Under the pieces are notes generated by a model that was not told where the DNA came from, did no database searches, and was given only the letters and a program-made list of their open reading frames with translations. DNA of 31,139 bases, taken from assembly GCA_002422345.1 (NCBI GenBank), contig DIUL01000105.1, positions 1 through 31,139 of the forward strand. The letters run 5' to 3'. A program made the position numbers and the translations under genes. The stretch comes from Acetobacteraceae bacterium UBA6159 (GTDB taxonomy: Bacteria > Pseudomonadota > Alphaproteobacteria > Acetobacterales > Acetobacteraceae). Positions 7,713 to 14,033 of the stretch are shown here, piece after piece. How positions within the stretch are numbered: the stretch's first letter is position 1; every line of letters starts with the position of its first letter.

Positions 7713-7781
7713 TCCGTCATGGCCGGGTCGAGCCCGGCCAGGACGGGAGGGGCCGTTTCGGAGTCAAGCGCGATTGCCCTG
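7713..7781. repeat. Hairpin plus conserved 18-base tail, dispersed repeat copy 2
   Basis: An 8-bp stem, TGGCCGGG (7720-7727) with CCCGGCCA (7733-7740) and loop TCGAG, is extended outward by TCCGTC/GACGG pairing. Bases 7764-7781 (TCAAGCGCGATTGCCCTG) match 3920-3937 at 16 of 18 positions. It lies between the divergent formyltransferase and imuA genes. Confidence 0.6.
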
Positions 7782-7828
7782 GGTGGGGGAGATTTCGGAC
7801 TCGACTCCCGGGTTGGGGGGAGGTTAAT

Positions 7829-7843
7829 GTTCCTATTATGTTC
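7829..7843 (+). promoter_or_regulatory. LexA (SOS) box of imuA-imuB
   Basis: GTTC at 7829-7832 and GTTC at 7840-7843 are separated by exactly seven bases (CTATTAT), which is the alphaproteobacterial LexA consensus GTTC-N7-GTTC. The second half-site overlaps the ATG of imuA (7838-7840). Repressor bound here would block transcription just at the start of the coding sequence. The match is perfect and the downstream genes are classical SOS genes. Confidence 0.9.
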
Positions 7844-8617
7844 TCTACCCAGCATCCCCCCACGCGCACCGGCCTGATCCGCGACCTGCGGGAAAAGATC
7901 GCGCGGATCGAGCGTGGAGGCGCGGGCGCGGAGGCCGGACTGGTGGCATGCACCGGTGTTCCGGCGATCGACCATGCCTTGCCGGCGGGCGGGCTGGCGC
8001 GCGGGGCACTGCACGAAGCGATGGGCGCCGGCCCGGATACCGAGCACGCGGCGGCCGCCACCTTGTTCATGGCCGGGCTGCTGGCCCGGCTGGACGGGCC
8101 TGTCCTGTGGGTGCTGCGGCAGGCGGATCTGTTTGCCCCGGGCCTCGCCGCCGCCGGCCTGTCCCCCGATCGGATCATCTTCGCCGAGGCCGGGCGCGAC
8201 GTGCTGGCCGCGATGGAGGAGGGGCTGCGCCATCGCGGCCTGGTCTCGGTGGTCGGAGAGGTGGTGGGGCGGCTGACCCTGGTCGCGTCCCGCCGGCTGC
8301 AACTCGCGGCGGAGCAGGCGGGCATCCTAGCCGTCGTCCTGCGCCGCAGCCAGGGCTTCGACGACCCGGTGCTGAGCGAACCGACCGCCGCCGTCACGCG
8401 GTGGCGGGTCACGGCCTTGCCCTCTCCGCCGGCGTTGCCGCACGCGCCGGCGACTCCGGGGCTGGGGCGGGCACGGTGGCGGCTGGACCTGCTGCGCTGC
8501 CGGGGCGGGGAACCTGGTTCCTGGATCGTGGAGGGGGCGGATGCGACGGGTGGTCTCGCTTTGGTTGCCGAGATTCGCGACCGACCGGCTGCGGAAGCAC
8601 AGCGCCTGCTCGCCTGA
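7838..8617 (+). CDS. imuA: ImuA, SOS mutasome accessory protein
   Basis: A 259-residue RecA/SulA-related protein that supports error-prone translesion synthesis together with ImuB and DnaE2. The N-terminus LIRDLREKIARIERG, the central GGLARGALHEAMG and the C-terminal ending WIVEGADATGGLALVAEIRDRP are typical of alphaproteobacterial ImuA. The family lacks a functional Walker A, and none is seen here. A purine-rich GGGGGAGG at 7816-7823 lies 14 bases before the ATG at 7838, rather far, and the LexA box lies between the two. The true start could therefore be different, although no other in-frame ATG lies near. The last 77 bases overlap imuB, so the two are translationally coupled and SOS-induced as one transcript. 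Confidence 0.88.
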   Translation: MFSTQHPPTRTGLIRDLREKIARIERGGAGAEAGLVACTGVPAIDHALPAGGLARGALHEAMGAGPDTEHAAAATLFMAGLLARLDGPVLWVLRQADLFAPGLAAAGLSPDRIIFAEAGRDVLAAMEEGLRHRGLVSVVGEVVGRLTLVASRRLQLAAEQAGILAVVLRRSQGFDDPVLSEPTAAVTRWRVTALPSPPALPHAPATPGLGRARWRLDLLRCRGGEPGSWIVEGADATGGLALVAEIRDRPAAEAQRLLA

Positions 8618-10232
8618 CGGGCCGCTGGTGACCTCGATCCAGGAGGGCAACCGGCTGGTGCTGGCCGCGGTCGACAGGGTGGCGGCGGAGGGCGGACTGT
8701 CCCCCGGCATGACCCTGGCGCAGGCGCGGGCGATGGTGCCGGGGTTGGTTGTGTGCCCCGCCGATCCGACTGGTGACGCGGCGGCCCTGCGCCGCTTGGC
8801 GGGGTGGTGCCTGCGTTATGCGCCCCTGACCGCCCCGGATGTGGTGGAGGGGGGGCGGTCTGGTGGGGGGGTGCCCGATGGGATCTGGCCGAGTGGGGTG
8901 TGGATCGATGTGACCGGGACCGCGCATCTGTTCGGAGGGGAGGTCCGCTTGCTGGGTGACCTGCTGGGTCGCCTGGCCGAGCAGGGCCTGACCGCCCGCG
9001 CGGCGATCGCCGACACCCCCGGCGCCGCCTGGGCCATGGCCCGCTGGGGCACGCCAGCGGCCTCTACGGAAGTTACCCCAACACCCCCTCCCCCCTCGAG
9101 GGGGCGTATTGTCATCACCCCGCCCTCCAGGCAGCCCGTCCCCTCTCGTCACCCCATCCCCCCCCGTCCCTTCCCCATTCCCCCGCTGGACGCCATGATC
9201 ATCCCCCCCGGCGCCCAGGCCACCGCGCTGGCACCCCTCCCGATCGACGCCCTCCGTCTCCCCCGCGCCCTCATCGACAGTCTCCGCGTCCTGGGGTTCG
9301 AGCAGATCCGCGACCTCACCGCCGCCCCGCGCGCGCCGCTGGTCCGGCGCTTCGGTCCGCTGCTCGCCACCCGGCTCGACCAGGCCCATGGCGCGGTGTT
9401 CGAGCCGATCATCCCCCTCGTGCCGTCCGACCTCATCCAGGCCCGCCTCGCCTTCCCCGAGCCGTTGCTGACTGCCGAAGCCTTCTCGGCCGTGATCGCC
9501 CGCCTGGCGCGGGAGGTCTGCGGGGCGCTGGAACAAGCAGGGCAGGGCGCGCGCCGGCTCGACCTGCTGTTCGAGCGTGTCGACGGCGCCATCCCCGTCC
9601 TGCGCGTCGGCACCGCCCGCGCCAGCCGCGACCCCCGCCACCTCGCCCGGATGCTGGATGAGAGGCTGGAGCGGATCGACCCCGGCCTGGGGGTGGAGGC
9701 GATGCGCCTGGTCGTCCTCCAGGCGGATCCCCTGGCCCAGGCGCAGGCCGTGATGCCGGACACGGGACGGGACGCGGCCCAGCAAGACCTCGGCCCGCTG
9801 GTGGACCGGCTGGCGAACCGCCTGGGGGCCGCGTCCGTCTATCGCGCGGAAGCAGTCGAAAGCGACGTGCCCGAGCGCTCGGCGCGCCGGGTCCCGCCGC
9901 TGTCACCCAAGCCACGGACCACCTGGCCCGCCGACCTGCCGCGCCCGGTGCGGCTGCTCGATCCGCCGCAGCCGATCGAGGCGATGGCCCTGCTGCCCGA
10001 TCACCCGCCCATCGCCTTCACCTGGCGCCGCGTGCGCCACCGTGTCCGCCACGCCGACGGACCGGAGCGGATCGCCGGGGAATGGTGGAAGCGGGACGGG
10101 GAAATGCGCTCAATCCGCGACTATTTCCGGGTGGAGGACGAGGAAGGTCGCCGCTTCTGGCTGTTCCGCCGCGGCGATGGCGCCGACCCCGACACAGGGG
10201 ACCGGCGTTGGTTCCTGCACGGGTTCTTCTGA
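8541..10232 (+). CDS. imuB: ImuB, catalytically inactive Y-family polymerase homologue
   Basis: A 563-residue ImuB. The N-terminus MRRVVSLWLPRFATDRLR lacks the first catalytic Asp of active Y-family polymerases (WLP stands in the place of DMDCF-type sequence), as expected of ImuB, which acts as a scaffold joining the beta clamp, ImuA and DnaE2. Further marks are GVWIDVTGTAHLFGGE in the palm region, AQQDLGPLVDRL starting near residue 413 in the area of the usual clamp-binding motif (an imperfect version), and the typical C-terminus GPERIAGEWW...RDYFRVEDEEGRRFWLFRRGD. Residues about 176-225 are an abnormally Pro-rich stretch (PTPPPPSRGR, PFPIPP), apparently caused by an inserted intergenic palindrome. 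dnaE2 does not follow; the next gene is a convergent amidase 5 bases away. Confidence 0.9.
   Translation: MRRVVSLWLPRFATDRLRKHSACSPDGPLVTSIQEGNRLVLAAVDRVAAEGGLSPGMTLAQARAMVPGLVVCPADPTGDAAALRRLAGWCLRYAPLTAPDVVEGGRSGGGVPDGIWPSGVWIDVTGTAHLFGGEVRLLGDLLGRLAEQGLTARAAIADTPGAAWAMARWGTPAASTEVTPTPPPPSRGRIVITPPSRQPVPSRHPIPPRPFPIPPLDAMIIPPGAQATALAPLPIDALRLPRALIDSLRVLGFEQIRDLTAAPRAPLVRRFGPLLATRLDQAHGAVFEPIIPLVPSDLIQARLAFPEPLLTAEAFSAVIARLAREVCGALEQAGQGARRLDLLFERVDGAIPVLRVGTARASRDPRHLARMLDERLERIDPGLGVEAMRLVVLQADPLAQAQAVMPDTGRDAAQQDLGPLVDRLANRLGAASVYRAEAVESDVPERSARRVPPLSPKPRTTWPADLPRPVRLLDPPQPIEAMALLPDHPPIAFTWRRVRHRVRHADGPERIAGEWWKRDGEMRSIRDYFRVEDEEGRRFWLFRRGDGADPDTGDRRWFLHGFF
9075..9105. repeat. Intergenic-type palindrome inside imuB
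   Basis: This stretch (ACCCCAAC then C-rich, CTCGAG centre, then GGGGG) has the same make-up as the reverse complement of the intergenic palindrome at 18876-18910. It is read in frame as a Pro-rich segment starting near residue 179 of ImuB. The C-rich, low-complexity tract continues to about 9190. Confidence 0.5.
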
Positions 10233-10237
10233 CCGGA

Positions 10238-11410
10238 TTACCCCGCCGCCAGCGCCTGGGCCACGGCGACCAGCGTGGCGTCGGTACCGCGCCCGCCGAT
10301 GATCGACAGCCCGACCGGCGCGCCATCGACGGTCGCGCCGGGCAGGTTGACCTGCGGCACCCCCGTCAGCCCGCCTTGCGCGCACAGGCAGGTGATCCGG
10401 TCCCGCAACGGCCCCAGGACCGGCAGCGACAAACCCTTCAGCGGCGCCGGGAACGGCGTGGTCGGCAGGCAGAGGATCGTTCCGGCCGGCAGCAGATACC
10501 CCATCCGCCCCCTTGCCTCCTGCCGCATCAACTCGGCCCAGCCGTGTTCGGCGGCCGAGACCTGCGCGCCCGTGAGCAGCCCGCGGGCGACGCCGAAGGC
10601 CATGCGGGGATTGTCCCGCTCCACCCAGGGGCGGAACGTGTTCCAGGCCTCGACCGGTTGCAGCGTGCGCTGCGCCCGGGCCCAGACGGACAGACCTTGC
10701 GGAGCCATGATCTCCTCCCGCGCCGATCCGATCAGCCTGCTCAGCCGCTCGACCATCGGGCGCAGCGCGGCGGCGACCGCGGGGTCGGCGAAACCGAAGG
10801 CGTCGACGGCGATCAGCAGCGTCGTCGGCAGGGCGGCGGCCGGAGCCTCCCGCAGCAGCACCGTCGAGACGCGGGCGAAGGTGTCGGCGTCGCGGGCGAA
10901 CCAGCCGGTCGTGTCCGAGGTCGGTGCCTGCGGCAGCATGCCCGAGAGGTCCAGCCGCCCATGCGTCGGCCTGATGCCATACAGCCCGCAGAAGCTGGAC
11001 GGCACGCGCACCGAGCCGCCGGTGTCGGTGCCCAAAGCCGTGTCGCACAGACCGGCCGCGACGGCGGCGGCGGACCCCGAGGAGGAGCCGCCCGGCACCC
11101 TGTCCGGCGCCTTGGTGTTCAGCGGCGTGCCGTCGAAGGCGTTCTCCCCCAGGATGCCCAGGGAGACTTCATCCGTGATGGTCTTGCCGACCAGGGTCGC
11201 GCCGGCGTCGAGCAGCGTTTGCACCGCCCAGGCATGTCGGGTGGGGATGGGGTTCGCCCGCGCCCAGTCATGGTTGCCGCCGGCGGTGGGGACTCCCGCC
11301 ACGTCGAACAGGTCCTTGGCGGCGAAGGTCAGGCCATGCAGGGGGCCGGCCGGCGCGCCGTCGATGCGGATGCGCGGGCCGGGGACGAAGGCATTGATGC
11401 TGTCGGTCAT
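10238..11410 (-). CDS. Amidase (amidase-signature family)
   Basis: A 390-residue amidase-signature hydrolase. The Ser-cisSer-Lys triad is visible: Lys32 in FAAKDLFD, the cis-Ser in GGSSSGSAAAVAAG, and the nucleophile Ser in TDTGGSVRVPSSFCG. The C-terminal VPQVNLPGATVDGAPVGLSIIGGRGTD is also characteristic. The family hydrolyses carboxamides to acid plus ammonia; members include AtzF/AtzE-type amidases, indoleacetamide hydrolase and GatA. At 390 residues it is shorter than GatA (about 480) and has no gatB/gatC neighbours, so it is a metabolic amidase with unknown substrate. The frame is open further upstream, but the ATG at 11410 (MTDSINAFVPG) precedes the conserved part and avoids overlap with the divergent small gene. 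It is cytoplasmic, with no signal peptide. Confidence 0.87.
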   Translation of the reverse strand: MTDSINAFVPGPRIRIDGAPAGPLHGLTFAAKDLFDVAGVPTAGGNHDWARANPIPTRHAWAVQTLLDAGATLVGKTITDEVSLGILGENAFDGTPLNTKAPDRVPGGSSSGSAAAVAAGLCDTALGTDTGGSVRVPSSFCGLYGIRPTHGRLDLSGMLPQAPTSDTTGWFARDADTFARVSTVLLREAPAAALPTTLLIAVDAFGFADPAVAAALRPMVERLSRLIGSAREEIMAPQGLSVWARAQRTLQPVEAWNTFRPWVERDNPRMAFGVARGLLTGAQVSAAEHGWAELMRQEARGRMGYLLPAGTILCLPTTPFPAPLKGLSLPVLGPLRDRITCLCAQGGLTGVPQVNLPGATVDGAPVGLSIIGGRGTDATLVAVAQALAAG

Positions 11411-11549
11411 GCGGTATTTGAACGCCTGGCCGGGGCGCGTGTCCAGACCGGAGTAGACACAGGGAGCACGCCGGGCCAACCCGATGGGTGAGCCTGGGCG
11501 CAAGGTGCGCTATGGCTGGCGGAGAAACCACCCGACAGGCAGCCCCCTC

Positions 11550-11759
11550 ATGGCCGACCCTTCCCCCGCCATCACGCCCGAGTTCCAGCGCGGCTGGGAC
11601 GCCGCCCTTCTGGCCGTCCGCGCCTGGCATGAATCCCAGGCCAAGCAGACCCTGATCCAGGCGCGCCGCAGCCGTTTTCCGAAGAACCTGGAGCGGGAGG
11701 CCGAGGTCCATCAGCGGTCGGCCGAACTGGTCGGGACGATCAGCCCGGACGACGTCTGA
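11550..11759 (+). CDS. Small hypothetical protein, 69 residues
   Basis: The frame from ATG 11550 encodes a 69-residue, soluble, mostly helical protein (TPEFQRGWDAALLAVRAWHESQ... then a basic QARRSRFPKNLEREAEVHQRSAELVG). It shows normal codon use for the genome, with G/C at most third positions, which supports it as a real gene. An ATG at 11484 would add 22 residues of poor quality that lie in the promoter space of the divergent amidase. I do not recognise a family. It is followed by a repeat array, so it is monocistronic. Confidence 0.55.
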   Translation: MADPSPAITPEFQRGWDAALLAVRAWHESQAKQTLIQARRSRFPKNLEREAEVHQRSAELVGTISPDDV

Positions 11760-11792
11760 CGCGCATTCTTGCCGTGCCGCGAAAGGCGTGGA

Positions 11793-11999
11793 TGGTGGGC
11801 CTGCGCCCACCACGACGTGGAGGGGCCACGGCTGCGCCCACTACGGCGAGGATCAAGTCGAGGCACCTTTCCCACCACGACGTGGAGGGGCCACGGCCGA
11901 GCCCACCACGGCGCGGATAAGCCGCGGTGCCTTTCCCACCATGGCGAGGATCAGATGCGGCTCCTTTCCCACCACGGTGAGGGTGGGTCACGGCCTCGC
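11793..11999. repeat. Hairpin followed by a six-unit degenerate tandem array
   Basis: This region fills most of the 330-base gap 11760-12089, in which I see no gene. It begins with a perfect hairpin TGGTGGGC-CTGC-GCCCACCA (11793-11812). From 11806 there are six units of 31-34 bases, each starting CCCACYAYG: 11806, 11837, 11871, 11902, 11935 and 11968. Units 1 and 3 are nearly identical to each other (CGTGGAGGGGCCACGG core). Units 2, 4 and 5 form a second type (GCGAGGATCA-like core ending in CCTTT). Unit 6 is diverged. The rest of the gap to 12089 is C-rich without clear structure. Confidence 0.7.
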
Positions 12000-12089
12000 A
12001 AGTCCCGCCTTGTTGGGGGGCTTGCCGCCCCCTCGACCGCCGCCGCCCCGCCACCGGCCCCGTTCACCGGCCCCCACCACCGCCCCCGG

Positions 12090-13070
12090 TCACCCGCCGG
12101 TCGTGAACTCCACCCGGGCGATGGCGATCCCGCTCTCTCCGCCCACGGCGTAGAGCAGATAGGTCACGCCATCCTCCTCATGGATCGCCGGATCGCGCAG
12201 TTGGTTGACCAGCCCATAGGCCGTGCTGCGGACGGAGGGGATCACCGGCGCCGTCGCGCCTTCCCAGGGCCGCTCGGGCCGCATCACCTCGACCGGCGGT
12301 TCATCCCGCCAGCCTTGCCAGTCCCCCTCCAGCCCGATGCGGCTCAGCAGGATGCGTTCCGGCGCGTCGCCGACCTGGGTCCAGAACACCCATAGCGCGC
12401 CGTCGCGTTTCAGGACCGCGGCGTGCCGCATGTTGGGGTTGAATAGGGTCGGCCCCGCCTCAAACCCGCCCAGCCCATCAGCCGAACGCGACAGCGTGCC
12501 GGGCATCGTCAGCGCGTAGGTCATGCCGTCGTGGTGGAAGATCCGCATGTAGGACCGGCCGATGACCTCGGGCCGAGCGGTGAAGTCGATGCCGTTGGAG
12601 GAGAGCGCGACGCGGGAGACCTGGTGGCCCACGCCCTCCAACCCGTGGAAATACATCACGATCCGCCGGTTCGCGGCATCGATGTGAACGTCGGGAGAGG
12701 CGATATGCGGCGTCGTGATCTCGGACAGGACATCGTGGGAGATCGCCATGCCGCGCGCCCGGTACTGCGCCTCGAACCGCGCGAGATCGTCGGGGGAGAC
12801 AGCGGGCGGCGTCGTCAGGAACCCGGATCGTTCCAGGTGCAGGCTGCCCGGGACATGCACCCGCCAGGGACCGGCCAGGTCATCCGCGTAGGCGAGGCGG
12901 ATGTAGCTACCCTTGTGGTCCGCGAAATACAGGTAATAGGCGCCGAGGCGGTTTTCGACCCAGTCGGGCACGCGGATCAGCGAGGGGCCCTGGATGTTCA
13001 CGCCCAGGCTGGGATGCAGGTCCGGCCCGATGATCGGGGCATCCGCCAGGCGGGTCACACGGATGTCCAT
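12090..13070 (-). CDS. GH43-like five-bladed beta-propeller protein
   Basis: A 326-residue protein with repeated propeller-blade patterns: AYYLYFADHKGSYIRLAYADDLAGPW, then HIASPDVHIDAANRRIVMYFHG, then HAAVLKRDGALWVFWTQVGDAPERILLSRI, then LRDPAIHEEDGVTYLLYAVGGESGIAIARVEF. These resemble arabinanase/GH43-type glycoside hydrolases, in which each blade carries a 'xYLYFA...GPW' strand. No signal peptide is visible, so it appears cytoplasmic, which is unusual for a polysaccharide hydrolase. The catalytic Asp/Asp/Glu set could not be assigned with confidence, so the enzymatic role is only a guess. It lies 55 bases downstream of the SDR dehydrogenase on the same strand and may be in its operon, which would suggest handling of a sugar or sugar-like compound. 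Confidence 0.7.
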   Translation of the reverse strand: MDIRVTRLADAPIIGPDLHPSLGVNIQGPSLIRVPDWVENRLGAYYLYFADHKGSYIRLAYADDLAGPWRVHVPGSLHLERSGFLTTPPAVSPDDLARFEAQYRARGMAISHDVLSEITTPHIASPDVHIDAANRRIVMYFHGLEGVGHQVSRVALSSNGIDFTARPEVIGRSYMRIFHHDGMTYALTMPGTLSRSADGLGGFEAGPTLFNPNMRHAAVLKRDGALWVFWTQVGDAPERILLSRIGLEGDWQGWRDEPPVEVMRPERPWEGATAPVIPSVRSTAYGLVNQLRDPAIHEEDGVTYLLYAVGGESGIAIARVEFTTGG

Positions 13071-13125
13071 GCGCGTGCTCCTGCTTCGTGTGCGGCCGGA
13101 CCGTGACGGGTCCGGCCGCCCGAGA

Positions 13126-13929
13126 CTATTGCGCCGTCACGCCGCCATCGACGATCAGGCCGGCGCCGTTCATGTAGCCGGCGTCGTCGGAGGCCAGGAA
13201 CACGATCCCCTTGGCGATATCCGACGGCACGCCCAGCCGGCCCCACGGCACCGACGCCAGCACGGTGCGGCGCGCCGATTCCGTGTCGTTGCTGCCGGTC
13301 CGCTGGGCGCGGGCGACGAAGGTGCTCTCCCCCATGTCGGTCTGGATCACGCCCGGATGGATCGAGTTGCACCGGATCCGATAGCCCTTGCGGCCGAATT
13401 CCAGCGCCGTCGACTTGGTGAACAGCGTCACGCCGCCCTTGGTCATGGAATACAGCGGATCGAGCTGCGACCCCACGATCCCGGCGATCGAGGCCAGGTT
13501 GACGATCGCGCTGCCGTGCTCACTGCCCTGGGCCGACTCGCGCAGGGCCTGGGCGCACATCTTGGTGCCCAGGAACACGCCGGTCATGTTCACCGCGACC
13601 AGCTTGTTCCAGTCGTCCATGCTGATCTCCTCGATCCCCTTGCCGATGAAGACGCCGGCATTGTTGACCAGGATATCGAGCTTGCCGAACCGGCCGGTCG
13701 CCAGGTTGATGGCGGCGGTCCAGTCTTCCTCCTTCGTTACGTCCAGGTGGGTGTATTCGGCCTTGCCGCCGGCGGCGTTGATGGCGGCGACGGTCTGGCG
13801 CCCGCGCTCATCCAACACGTCGCCCACGACGACGCTGGCGCCGGCCTGGGCCATCAACTGGGCGGTTTCCCCGCCAATGCCGCGGGCGGCGCCCGAGATC
13901 AGGGCGACCTTGCCATCGAGACGATTCAT
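13126..13929 (-). CDS. Short-chain dehydrogenase/reductase (classical SDR)
   Basis: A 267-residue NAD(P)-dependent oxidoreductase. It has the nucleotide-binding GAARGIG (residues 13-19), NNAG at 89-92 and the catalytic set Ser147, Tyr160-x3-Lys164 (YSMTK). An Asp at the end of strand 2 (VVVGDVLD) favours NAD over NADP. The C-terminal IVFLASDDAGYMNGAGLIVDGG is typical of classical SDRs. ATG 13929 is preceded by AGGA at 8 bases; an upstream ATG at 13968 would add 13 residues before the conserved MNRLDGKVALISG and is less likely. The gene follows ptsP by 104 bases and precedes the GH43-like gene. The substrate is unknown; cyclohexanol or beta-hydroxysteroid-type dehydrogenases have this shape. 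Confidence 0.87.
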   Translation of the reverse strand: MNRLDGKVALISGAARGIGGETAQLMAQAGASVVVGDVLDERGRQTVAAINAAGGKAEYTHLDVTKEEDWTAAINLATGRFGKLDILVNNAGVFIGKGIEEISMDDWNKLVAVNMTGVFLGTKMCAQALRESAQGSEHGSAIVNLASIAGIVGSQLDPLYSMTKGGVTLFTKSTALEFGRKGYRIRCNSIHPGVIQTDMGESTFVARAQRTGSNDTESARRTVLASVPWGRLGVPSDIAKGIVFLASDDAGYMNGAGLIVDGGVTAQ

Positions 13930-14033
13930 GCGTGTGATCCTGTTTCCTGGACGAAGGGCGCCATTCATCGGGCCCCTTGGCGCAGCTTACGAAGCCCCGC
14001 CGGCCACCGCAAACCGTCCGACAGCCGGGTGGA

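Noticed and set aside
8409..9785. Reverse-strand 458-codon frame opposite imuB
   Set aside because: Antisense to a well-recognised imuB; the product is Gly/Arg/Pro-rich without family features.
11806..11999. Possible CRISPR array
   Set aside because: Units follow each other directly with no unique spacers, repeats are degenerate, and there is no cas gene in the window.
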